Shown piece after piece: positions 11,848 through 21,119 of a stretch of 37,472 nt of DNA. The position numbers and the translations under genes are program-made. The DNA is taken from the NCBI GenBank assembly GCA_001970855.1, contig LSSN01002836.1, forward strand, positions 1 through 37,472, read 5' to 3'. Position 1 is the stretch's first letter, and each line of letters starts with the position of its first letter. Origin of the DNA: Smittium culicis. Its lineage: Eukaryota > Kickxellomycota > Harpellomycetes > Harpellales > Legeriomycetaceae. Below the pieces are notes generated by a model. It saw only the letters and a list, made by a program, of their open reading frames with translations. It was not told the DNA's origin and searched no databases.

Positions 11848-12195
11848 AGATTCTTTAATCTAATTAATAAAAAAAAAACTTTTTTGACTATATAGATTAC
11901 GGATATTTGTTTTTGTTACCCATTTATGCCCTTGGAATTTATTTATTTCAGGAAAAAAAGAAAGAATACTTATATAGAACTTTCCAACCACTATTTACAA
12001 GTTTCACAAATTAAAATAAATATTATTAACAAGAAATTTATTTTTATAAAAGTATATTAATTTTTTTTAAAGCCCTGATTAATAATACTGCTGATATAAA
12101 ATAAAATAAATCAATAAAAATAAATAAATAAATGAAATGAGCTGGTTTATTCAAAAACAAATTTTAAAAAATGTGAGGCGTTGCTAAAAAGGTGT
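11848..12195. other. Spacer between convergent genes
   Basis: AT-rich 348-bp spacer between the COA1-like and FANCE-like stop codons. It must hold both 3' untranslated regions. AATAAA-like strings occur near 11866 and around 12101-12128. No other gene was seen. Confidence 0.5.
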
Positions 12196-13620
12196 TTACT
12201 CTTTCAATGATAATTCTTTTTTAATAATGCTAGATGTTGATTTTTTAAAAAAGGTTTCTAAACCTTCGACAGCAATTAGATACTGATTCAGCTGAGCAAG
12301 ATTCATGTAACTACAGTGTTTTTTTGCAAAATTGTTTAGTAGTAGTCCAAACTTCTTTGACTTGCTATTTGAAGCGAGAGCTCTATTAGCTCCAGATATA
12401 AAGTTATCTATTGTCTCGGTACTCAAATTCAGATTAAGGTTTACTAATTGTGATATTACTTTTAATTCTAGCTCAGTACACTCAGATTTGAATACCGAAT
12501 CGGTGCTAATACTCCAATTACTATTCAACATTCAAAAATGATAATGATGTTAATACACATTTGAAGTAAAATAGCTTATAATATAAAGCGTAAGGGTTAC
12601 TTTAATATAAATTCAACCAGTTGATGCGAATAGTTCTCGACAATAGAACAGAATAGAGAACCTAACCCAGAGACTACAAGAAATATCAAGTAAGTATATT
12701 CAAGATTAAAACGCAAGATATATCTTATTTTGTAAAGGTATTTTGAGCAAATTTACGAAAAGCATACAAGTACTTTGATTTATCATTAAAGGGAACATAA
12801 CGCCTTCAATGAACAATTTTGGTTTAGATTTTCCGATATTTGCGATACTAGACTGTAGATCTCTAGAAGGATTTTCTATTATTGAAATCTATAAAAAGCG
12901 AAAAAGAAATTTGAGAAAAGAATAAGGTGCAGTTCCATATAAGAATTCAATTACCTTGGATGAAGATAAAGCTATTAAGAAGGTTTTGATACTGAAGAAG
13001 CTAGCAGTTTCTTGATGCGATATAGCGTCTATTATTGCTACTGCATTATCTTCGCTTACATCAGATAAATCAACAGTCTTATAAAAATCTTGAGTAAGCT
13101 AGCAGATAAATATTATCGGTATTGAAAAAAAGGCTGATATTTTAAATAAAAAGATAAAATCAAATTATTGATGTTCGCTACCTTATTTCCTTCATTTAAT
13201 AGAATGTTGATAATTAGATCTATTTCACTAGCTATAAGTCTTTGTTTTTTTAACAAACCAAAAGTTTGGTATATGTGATCTTCATCCTCAGAATTTTTTG
13301 ACTGTACTGTAATGTTATCTTGATTGGTTTGATTTTTTCCAGATTCAGTAGAATTTAAGAAAGCGACATCTGAGGGGTATATCCCGTAGTATCTTATACG
13401 CTTAAAATCCTCACTTTCAGCAAGCCTTTTCCTCTCTAGAGAAATAAAAATGATGACGTATTTTTTTAATAAGTTATTTGGGATAAATATAGTCTGAATG
13501 AAATAAATTAAAAATGAACTTACGACGGATAGGTGAATTTTCCACTTCAGAAACAGGATCGCTGATTTCGTTCTCAAAATTATGCAGCAGCTTAGTTATT
13601 TCATTCCAGTTATACTCCAT
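12196..13620 (-). CDS. Probable FANCE homologue (Fanconi core complex), six exons
   Basis: Reading through introns gives one 337-residue protein. Exons on the minus strand: 13524-13620, 13182-13435, 12955-13098, 12768-12888, 12601-12673, 12196-12520. Introns are 66-94 bases, all GT-AG, with donors GTAAGT, GTAGCG, GTAATT, GTATGC and GTAACC; the last has a branch-point-like TATTAAC. All phases join without a stop. An alternative fourth donor (A|GTACTT after 12774) also keeps frame. The C-terminus carries the pattern I associate with FANCE: helix pairs, then SKKFGLLLNNFAKKH and VEGLETFFKKSTSSIIKK, like the human S-x-KF...LLT...K...TFLKKS ending. LFIEGVMFPLMIN also fits the FANCE helical repeats. 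FANCE bridges the Fanconi core ligase to FANCD2 in cross-link repair. Length is close to plant FANCE and shorter than human (536). No N-terminal domain is seen, and a further 5' exon is possible (CTTAG just before the ATG). The gene structure is well supported; the family call is moderate. Confidence 0.6.
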
Positions 13621-13749
13621 TTGCAGGTGCTAAGATATTAAGAGGTTTGAAATACTGATAATATAATTCAGAGCTTCATATTGTAAGTTGCGTAGAATAT
13701 CCTTGAGCATTAAAGCTTTGTTATTTTTTATTTTTTGGATGATTTCATT

Positions 13750-13948
13750 TTAACCTTTTCAGGGGCGGTTGACATTTTTTTGAACTACCAAAACTATCCA
13801 ACCAAATATATATTAGATAAATTAATATTAGATAATAATAAATTATTGGCTGACGAATAATATATATCCAATAATAAAAGAGTAATATATGGCTTATCCA
13901 ATTATGATTTTTAATTAAGTTTAAGAGTGTTGGCCCTGGAAAGAGTAA
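13750..13948 (+). mobile_element. Complete piggyBac-like MITE (copy E)
   Basis: A 199-bp element immediately upstream of the FANCE-like gene. The left end is TTAACCTTTTCAGGGGC; the right end reversed is TTTACTCTTTCCAGGGCC. Interior matches copy A along its length and copy F with small differences. It holds three same-direction TATCCAA motifs near 13795, 13865 and 13895, candidates for subterminal transposase binding sites. A minus-strand open frame over it (13745-14035) is an accident of the repeat. It lies about 130 bases upstream of the FANCE-like ATG and could affect that promoter. Confidence 0.75.
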
Positions 13949-15112
13949 AGCTAAATTAAGGTTGTCGAAATGTGACGGGGTTGGTAATAGTGCAAATTTA
14001 TAGATCGGGTGCTGGGTTATTCGCCACAAAGTCAATCACCTTTTAACCATCAAGTATTTTGACTCGCTAATAGTTTTTATATAAACCAGCTATTTGATAT
14101 AGTTAGTTTTTTGTCCAATAATATATGATTTCTACAATAATAAATACACACTGAAATTATAGTTTGATATTTTTGTCTGGGAAAATCATTATCATCCAAT
14201 GAATATTCTGAATAATCTAAATAAATCATTTATTTGACTTATAGTCCATAATTAGCGGTTTATAAGTGTCCAATAATCAAGAAATTGCGAGAAAATTATG
14301 GTCAGATTGATTTTAGGATTTGGCCAAATTTATTGCTATTCGAGTGAGCGTAAAGAAAATAATTCTGATTCGTAAAAAATTTAAGGTTTGCTTTTGCTAA
14401 TAAAAAAAAAAGGAAAAAAAATACATGAACATTATACAGAGCTTTTCAGTAAATAATTGGGCGTGCTATTAATTTTTTAAATGGATATCTTCGGACGCGA
14501 TTGAATGTGAAGATCAGGCTTAAGAACAGTAAAAAGGGTGGCAGTATGCAAGTTTTTGGGACCAGTCGAAAAAAATAATGAATCTGATCGTCATAAAAAA
14601 ATATGGATTCGATGTACACTGTTGACAGAGTGGTTAAAAATAATATAAGTAAAAGTTTATAATAGAAGTTACATTATTGAACCGTGTCAAGAACTGTATA
14701 GCGCTATACTCTCCAGTGAAGATATCACTATTTCCAGTATTAATGTATACACATATAGGGCTAATTAAATTAGATATAAATAAAATGGTCGTTAGCAAAG
14801 GGATGCTCATAGTAGAAGTATATCAAACCAAACGAATTAGGGGTAAATTGGAATATTAACTAAAGATATTGACAATATTTTTGGTTAAACAGATTTTATT
14901 TAATTTTTTATATATATGTTGGTAAAAACGAATCCATGAAAGGGGGTATAAGGATTCGAAAATTCGCACAGTGAAAAACTGTTTATAGTATCGTTCAAAA
15001 AGACGTAAGTATATTCGAATGAATCTAGAGAGGAAATTCGCTGTATGTGGCCGGTATTTTCGAGTCAGAATAGCACCTTTCGTGAGGTAACTAAAAGATT
15101 GGATTCGGGAGT
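13949..15112. other. Intergenic, no gene seen
   Basis: AT-rich spacer between the FANCE-like gene start and the RPL41 stop. A possible degenerate MITE start (TTAACCATCAAG) lies near 14043. A 60-codon frame at 14677-14859 begins with TTG and has no recognisable content. Short poly-A tracts occur near 14400. No RNA gene was recognised. Confidence 0.5.
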
Positions 15113-15190
15113 TTACTTAGATCTGGCTCTCATCTTTCTTCTCTTACGCTTAAGACGTCGTACTCTCTTCTTTTTCCACTTGGCTCTCAT
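15113..15190 (-). CDS. RPL41: 60S ribosomal protein eL41
   Basis: A 25-codon gene, the smallest ribosomal protein. The translation begins MRAKWKKKRVRR and ends RKMRARSK. It is almost entirely Arg/Lys and differs from human eL41 at only a few positions. It forms a single helix at the bridge between ribosomal subunits (eB12/eB14 region) and belongs to the large subunit set. The start is unambiguous, since the family always begins MRAKW. A probable 5'UTR intron with a GTAAGT donor (15304) and TTAG acceptor (15194) lies three bases upstream of the ATG, which fits the common presence of introns in fungal ribosomal protein genes. The neighbouring genes are unrelated. Confidence 0.95.
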   Translation of the reverse strand: MRAKWKKKRVRRLKRKRRKMRARSK

Positions 15191-15193
15191 ATT

Positions 15194-15304
15194 CTAATAA
15201 GGGAAATCAATAATAAATAATTAATACATGATTCGATTCAAAATGAGAACAATGCACATATTTATCAAAAATGCGCAGATGGATAGTAAATAAATATTAC
15301 TTAC
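15194..15304 (-). other. Probable 5'UTR intron of RPL41
   Basis: On the minus strand the 111 bases run from GTAAGT to a pyrimidine-containing CCCTTATTAG just before the start codon. The donor is a full consensus match. Placement right before the ATG of a ribosomal protein gene makes an intron plausible, but transcript evidence is needed. Confidence 0.55.
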
Positions 15305-16879
15305 TGATTAATTTTTTGATACAAGAGATAGATAGGAGGATATAAAATTTGCTCGAATCTGCCTCGATATTTATGCAAAAAAAATCTTGAAAACTTTTTT
15401 TTTTGTCGCTAATACATTAGAAAAAATTTTCTATCCTTTCATTAGCTTGAAATTTAGCAAATACTCAGCTGACCTATCGCTATTTAGAAATGGGTGTTTC
15501 ATTATCTATCCAATAATGTGATGGTTTTATATTTGGTATTTAGCGAATATAATTGGAATAGGATAATAGACTATATTCTATCTAGGCCAACTCATTTATT
15601 GACGGGAGGCTCGAGACGAATGGGTATACTGAATGAATCAATATTTTCAACCAATAGATATGATGGATAAACGCTATTTGCTCGCTTCATAATCTGGTCA
15701 TGAGTTAAGCCAACTAAGATCCGTTAGTTGTGAATATCTAAAAAAATATTCTTTTGAGGAGGGTGCTGGGATTAGGCTCCCATTTGCCGCGTTCTTGGTT
15801 AGGATAATGTTGAATCGTAGCCCATTGGACAGAACAGGCAGTAGTTCAACTACATTTAGCCTAAAGATTCGTTGCACTAGTTGGCGACCTCACACTAATA
15901 TCTATGGGAGCATTAGTGTTTGGTGCGCGCCCGTCTTATCTATTGGAATAAAGATAGGAGTTATTTAATGTTATTGGATAGTATATTATATGGCCTGACT
16001 ATTTTTTCGTCTGATTATTGCATATGAAGCCTTTTCTAAACTACAGCTCTAGAAAATCACCCTATAATTTTATCGCCAATATAATCTAAATGTTCAGACT
16101 TGAGAGCAGCTAAATGGCCTAGTTTGTAGTCCACTAAACAGGGGTTTAACTACCCAAAGTATCCGAGATACTTTCCGATCAAGATCCCAATGTTGAACTA
16201 TCCAAAATTTCATCGCTGAAAAGTGCATATGTACCCTAAGCCATTTGAGCTTTGCGCGTAAAGAAAATTCGTACGCTTAGTAGTTGTCTTTGAATGTCTG
16301 GAATTGCTAAATGATAAGTATATCCTTCACTCTTATTTCTTCTACCAGGTTGGCACAAAGACTAGTATGAAATATAATGGCTTAAGTATCTAACATATAA
16401 ATTTGAAAGGTAGAGGGTTTTGAGATTTAGATACTTAGAAAACTTTAAACCTGAAGTGATAATAGATGTCCAATAAGTTTGCGAGTCATCAGTCAATACT
16501 ATTATCATTGGCTAAGTCCTAATTGCTTGGCCTTAGTAGGCAGATTAATCTAATTCTGGGAATTCAAATGCAAGATCTATATTCGCTTTAGTTTAAAATT
16601 TAGATTAAATGGCCATATTAATAAACTGCAAAGGAAACCTCAACAGTAACTTTACTACATATTAAATTTGATTTCGAACATCAAAGCCCTTTATTGCAAA
16701 AAAAAAAAAACCGTTATTCAAACATTTTTCTTTTGTGAATTTAGCCCGAGTACTCACTTGGATACAGGGTGCTTTAATTAACTATTCATAGTGCAAAAAA
16801 ATTGAATCACCCAAATTCTGTCCCGATATCCTCCCCCCCCCATAGAGAATTCTGTATCTACTTATTTTTACGTCTGAAA
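15305..16879. other. GC-richer intergenic segment, content unassigned
   Basis: From about 15500 to 16700 the base composition is clearly less AT-rich than other spacers, yet no complete gene was found. It holds an 11-bp inverted repeat pair, CTATCCAATAA at 15506-15516 and TTATTGGATAG at 15971-15981, enclosing 476 bp. Inside that, a 63-codon open minus frame (15698-15889) lacks an ATG. A perfect 8-bp hairpin (AAAGTATC-CGA-GATACTTT) lies at 16156-16174. A plus-strand frame at 16087-16392 is open apart from three stops. It may be a decayed transposon or a non-coding RNA locus. The part next to 16880 must include the PPR-like gene promoter. Confidence 0.4.
16156..16174. repeat. Perfect 8-bp hairpin with 3-base loop
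   Basis: AAAGTATC, loop CGA, GATACTTT. It stands in the unassigned GC-richer segment upstream of the PPR-like gene. Function unknown. Confidence 0.4.
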
Positions 16880-18994
16880 ATGCTATATACCGGCCTTAAT
16901 CAAAACTCGATAAATGTCAAAAATAGCAGAGCCTTAGCTTTGAACGATGCACATGGAATGAAAGTATTTGTACTTCTTTTAATGAAAGAACAGCACAATA
17001 TAATATTTAAAAACTCAAGATGCGCCCTTCCTAAAAACCTTCCTGTGGTCCCATTAAACTTTCTAATCTTGTTTGGAAATCTTTTTACTGCAGTTAATAG
17101 AATAACTGAAAACTCAAATGGACAATCTTCTTACTCGAACAATCAAATTCTACCCAAAAATATAAAACTTAATATCCCTCGGAAATCTATGATTTATGCT
17201 CACAATATTATTAAAAATCCTATCTTATCAACTTCTTTCGAAAGTAGAGTAAATAATTTATATCATATGCATCGTACTCATAAAAGCAATCAACTTAAAC
17301 GTGGTGATATACACCGACTTACAAAAAGCCTATACTCCACCATTAATCACGGTACAGATTATGGGCTAGATTCCCCTGTTTTCCATAATAAAAATAATAC
17401 GATTCAAAACCGCCCCCAATTTTACACCTTAAATATCGACAAAAAAACTTTTTACATTACTTTGTACGATTACAAAGCTACTGTTTCTGCAATTAAAGCC
17501 GTTATAAAAAATCATATCTTGCTGCCTCCCCCAACACTCTACCTCTCTATCAAAGCCCTCGAAAAAGAGTACAACTACTATCTAATAGCACTTCTTTACT
17601 TGAACCAGAATTTGATTAAACCGGTAGAGAATCATGAAACTATCATCTTAATCATTAGAGATATGACCCGCTTACACAAATACAAAGACGCCGTGTCTCT
17701 ATACAATGCTGCAATCTTTAACAAAAATTCTACTGATTTTCAAAAATTGAACCTTTGCGCGACGTTAATAACTAGTCTAATAAATCAAAAAGAGTTCAAC
17801 TACGCCTATTCTTTCGTAGATTACTTGTTTACTGTTGCACACAACATATACTCAAGCTCTCAAAAACATAAATCAACCAGTAACATTATATTTGGAGTTA
17901 TTAACAGTTTTGTTCGTGCTCACAGCTTACACTTTGCTAAAAAAATTATCGACTCCTTTGAACTTAACTTCCCTAAGCATGTTCACAATAAACTGTACTC
18001 TTTGTATATCCATTCGCTTTTTTCCCTACAGCCAAGATACGCCTACTTATATTACAACCAACTTCTAGACAAAGGAATCGAACAAAACAACCATATGCTC
18101 AGCATTATTTTGCACCATCTCAAAAAAAATTCTGACATCAAACCACTGTCCATCTTTTTTGATTTCTTGTCCGGTTGCTCAATCGGATTCACCCCTATAC
18201 TAATAGGATCAGTCTTTGACGCTCTAATAGAAATTGATTGTGATGGCTTCGTAAACGACTACTACTCCCTCGTAAAAAAAAATAACTTAATATACGCATC
18301 TCAGCTTTTAAACAATTCGCCTCATAAATCCAAAACTGAAAAGGTCAAATCTCTACTCGACAAACTTTTTTATGAAAATCGTATTAGTACTGATGATAGT
18401 GGTTTAGACAACAATACCAGGAAATCTGACAGTCCTGGATTTTATTTTAATAAAGGCATCTCCAAAGACTCTCAACCCAGTAAACAGAACATAACTGGTA
18501 TAAGTTCATTTACTGATCCTGCCAAAATTAGTGAAGAAAACAGAAACCTGACTTACCAAACCCGATTTAGAAGTAGCTATTCAGATAACGAAATTAGATC
18601 GGCACTTGAAGGCATCAAAAAAAACTCTGCTAGTATTATAGATTCAACCATCAAAGAGTCACCCTTTATCCTCGCGCTAAACACAGACATCATATCATTA
18701 TTCTTCAAGTCTGCAAGCAGAAATAAAAACATTTCCCTTGTCAAATCGATATGGGATGACTCTTTAAAACTTGCTTCATTGACTAAAGAATTCAAGCTTA
18801 CGAAACACTTCTTTATCTCTTATTCTAAAGCTCTATACAATTGCGATTTGCTGGACCAGCATATCGATGACATTGTTGAAACGATGTCGAAATTTGATAT
18901 TTTTACTGATTATAAGACCAGGAAAGCTATCAAAAGGTACTTAATCTTTGAATCTAAGTCTAAAGTCGAAACTCTGTACAAGAATTTCTTTTAA
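16880..18994 (+). CDS. Large helical-repeat protein, probably PPR-type and mitochondrial
   Basis: A 704-residue product from one exon. The reading frame extends upstream to 16802 but without an ATG, so the first in-frame ATG at 16880 (MLYTGLNQNS) is chosen. From about residue 190 the protein is a series of paired helices of roughly 35 residues, for example MTRLHKYKDAVSLYNAAIF, FGVINSFVRAHSLHFAKKII and SLYIHSLFSLQPRYAYLYYNQLL. The spacing and the final ETMSKFDIFTDYKTRKAI segment resemble pentatricopeptide repeats. Fungal PPR proteins mostly act in mitochondrial RNA processing, stability or translation. A Ser/Asn-rich low-complexity linker (about 515-580) divides the repeats. The N-terminus is not a strong targeting peptide. 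A run of nine C lies just upstream (about 16836-16844). The sequence is too diverged to name a yeast counterpart. It is convergent with the polyprenol reductase gene. Another alpha-solenoid family is possible. Confidence 0.6.
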   Translation: MLYTGLNQNSINVKNSRALALNDAHGMKVFVLLLMKEQHNIIFKNSRCALPKNLPVVPLNFLILFGNLFTAVNRITENSNGQSSYSNNQILPKNIKLNIPRKSMIYAHNIIKNPILSTSFESRVNNLYHMHRTHKSNQLKRGDIHRLTKSLYSTINHGTDYGLDSPVFHNKNNTIQNRPQFYTLNIDKKTFYITLYDYKATVSAIKAVIKNHILLPPPTLYLSIKALEKEYNYYLIALLYLNQNLIKPVENHETIILIIRDMTRLHKYKDAVSLYNAAIFNKNSTDFQKLNLCATLITSLINQKEFNYAYSFVDYLFTVAHNIYSSSQKHKSTSNIIFGVINSFVRAHSLHFAKKIIDSFELNFPKHVHNKLYSLYIHSLFSLQPRYAYLYYNQLLDKGIEQNNHMLSIILHHLKKNSDIKPLSIFFDFLSGCSIGFTPILIGSVFDALIEIDCDGFVNDYYSLVKKNNLIYASQLLNNSPHKSKTEKVKSLLDKLFYENRISTDDSGLDNNTRKSDSPGFYFNKGISKDSQPSKQNITGISSFTDPAKISEENRNLTYQTRFRSSYSDNEIRSALEGIKKNSASIIDSTIKESPFILALNTDIISLFFKSASRNKNISLVKSIWDDSLKLASLTKEFKLTKHFFISYSKALYNCDLLDQHIDDIVETMSKFDIFTDYKTRKAIKRYLIFESKSKVETLYKNFF

Positions 18995-19557
18995 TTACTA
19001 TCACTAAATTGAAAAAATCTTTCATCATCTCTTTTTTTTTCTTTTAATATTTACTTTGATAAAGATCTGAGCTAGCTTAGATACAAACCTCAACATAGAA
19101 CATAGATTTCAAGAAATAAACTCTTACTAAACATTTAACTATTTCACATCAACTCTATTAAAATTTTTTGAAAGCTACTAATTAAATAAAGATTATTTCA
19201 GCAAAATTTCTTTGTTTAAATTTTAGTAAGCCTATATAAAACCCGCTTTATAAGTCAAATAAGCACCTAGATATTTTACTGGTTAGCCTTTTTTGTGGCT
19301 ACAAGGAATATTTATAGCTCTTGAAAGAATTAACAAACAACGTAATTAAATAACGATAAAAAAAACCAATTTGTGTATTTTCAATATAAGATTAAATTTT
19401 AGGATATAATAGCCTTGCCGATCTCATAAAATACGAAAATAAATAAAATTAGCCTTTGATAAAGAAAGGTTATTATATTTGTATTAAGTTTCAACTTGGT
19501 AATTGAATGAACATTTATATCTCCTTAATTAATAGTTGAAAAAGAATGTTTTTTTTT
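18995..19557. other. Spacer between convergent genes
   Basis: AT-rich 563-bp spacer holding the 3' untranslated regions of the PPR-like gene and the polyprenol reductase gene. Poly-T runs occur near 19032 and 19552. No additional gene was seen. Confidence 0.5.
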
Positions 19558-20858
19558 TTACCAAATTAAGGGGAAAATTGCATATCTACCTCTAGGATAT
19601 TTGTCATCAAATGTTTGCAAATACCATCTATGTGTCTCTGTTGCAGAAATAGTTAGATTAACGATGACCCATAAAACTAGAGATAATAGAGTCGGGCTGT
19701 TAATTCCGGACAAAACAAGCAGCGATAAGTACATCAGAATTTCAAAAGTATAATGTGGCGACGAGATTAGCGAAAACCACCCGCCCATTGGAACTAAATG
19801 GGATTCGGCCTCCTCAGTATTCGATTTTTCTTTTGAATATGAAATTGTTTTTTTCTTCAAAGCATACAGTATTTTATGGCACGAAGTACGTGAATATAGC
19901 GAGTAAAAAAATACTATAGTCGAAATTACTCCTATAACTGGCGAAGGAGAGATAATTTTGTCTACGTTATAAAAAAAATTATATCAGAAAAAGTATATTA
20001 GTATTCCGAGAATAACTATATTTGTGTACAAATAATCAATGTAAAAGCGTGAATTCTTTTTATAAGCAAACAGAAGATATAAATGATATGTGTGAAAAAA
20101 ACGATATTTTCAAACTTACTCTGAAGGTAAATCACGTCAATTATCAAAGCAAATGGAGCAAATAAATAGAACCCGATTCCAGCGATGAAATGGGCAACAT
20201 GTATCCTCGAAGTACTTAAAGGCTGCTTCAAAGTCGTTTCGTATAGTCTAATAAGAACATTGATGGCAAACAGTCCCATAACAAATACAAGCCTTTTAGG
20301 TATGACTTCTACGAAAGGCTCGCATAGTTTTATAAGAGGATCGGGACTGGGAAGCTTATACATTTCTCTATTTGGGCTGTAGTTGCATTCAATGAATTTT
20401 AAAATGCTTAAAAATAAAGGATCCCGCGAACTTAGGGAATCAAACATCTCACCGCGGAAATCCCAGCCTAGCAGCTCTCTGAGAAAGTGACAGGCTACCA
20501 TAGATCCAAATATATAAAAATAAGCAAAGCTGTTTTTTGGCACAGAAAATTTTGATAATTTTTCCAAAAGCGTGATAGATTTCAGATCCTTGTCAGTAGC
20601 TATTTCTTTGATTTTTTTAGAAGAAGGTGGATTCCTTTTTAACGAGCGAGACTTATTATCAATTGATATCGATTTTTCGGTATTCTTTTTGGAATCTACA
20701 ATTTCATTTTCGTCCTTTTTTTCTTTAGAAAGGTTTAATTTATTCTTTACTTTTCCATAATGCACAAAATTAACACGAAGTACTGGGATCAGTTCGCAAA
20801 TTATCGTTATTGAAGTGGAGGCTAAAAAGTAGAGCCTGAAAAATAAGGCTATAAACAT
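19558..20858 (-). CDS. Polyprenol reductase (SRD5A3/Dfg10 family), two exons
   Basis: ER membrane enzyme of the steroid 5-alpha-reductase family that saturates the alpha-isoprene unit in dolichol synthesis, so it supports N-glycosylation. Exons on the minus strand: 20120-20858 and 19558-19961, joined over a 158-base intron (GTAAGT donor; ACGTAG acceptor) in phase 1, giving 380 residues. Landmarks: NFVHYGK at 30-36 as in DFG10, VPKNSFAYFY at 106-115, RLYETTLKQPLSTSRIHVAHF at 204-224 (the family's RR-x-E...S..RMH..HY block), SCHKILYALKK, GGWFSLISSPHYTFEI at 306-321, and the C-terminal HRWYLQTF...YPRGRYAIFPLIW (357-380), the NADPH-binding signature. Multiple membrane segments. It is longer than yeast Dfg10 (253) and human SRD5A3 (318) because of a Lys/Ser/Asp-rich insertion at about 38-98. 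The ATG is followed directly by a membrane helix, supporting this start. Confidence 0.9.
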
Positions 20859-21119
20859 CCTTTTGGCTCTGGATGTTAAAATTACTAGTTTTATCGAGAC
20901 ACTTATAGATTAAGAATTATTTGATTCTACATACACAGGAGATTATTTGCAGCAGTTGGAACTTTTGCTACTAAAACTTTCTTACTCATCATCTTTTTAA
21001 CACTATTAGTAAAATCATCAAATGAATTATCTTATACAACCAATAACTTTACCTAATTAAAATAAGCAAATAGAATTTCCAAGAAAAAAACTCCCGTTTC
21101 TTCTAAAATATCATATTTA
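20859..21119. other. Upstream region of polyprenol reductase gene
   Basis: AT-rich 261 bases between the reductase ATG and a split MITE. It presumably holds the promoter; no defined element was recognised. Confidence 0.35.

Noticed and set aside
13745..14035. 96-codon minus-strand open frame
   Set aside because: It starts with TTG and covers MITE copy E almost entirely; the frame is a by-product of the repeat.
16250..16260. AGCTTTGCGCG, like the 5' end of U4 snRNA
   Set aside because: The following bases do not match U4 stem or loop sequence, and no U4/U6 pairing region was found.
16802..16879. N-terminal extension of the PPR-like frame
   Set aside because: It begins at TTG with no ATG, runs through a nine-C tract, and a fungal nuclear gene should start at the ATG at 16880.
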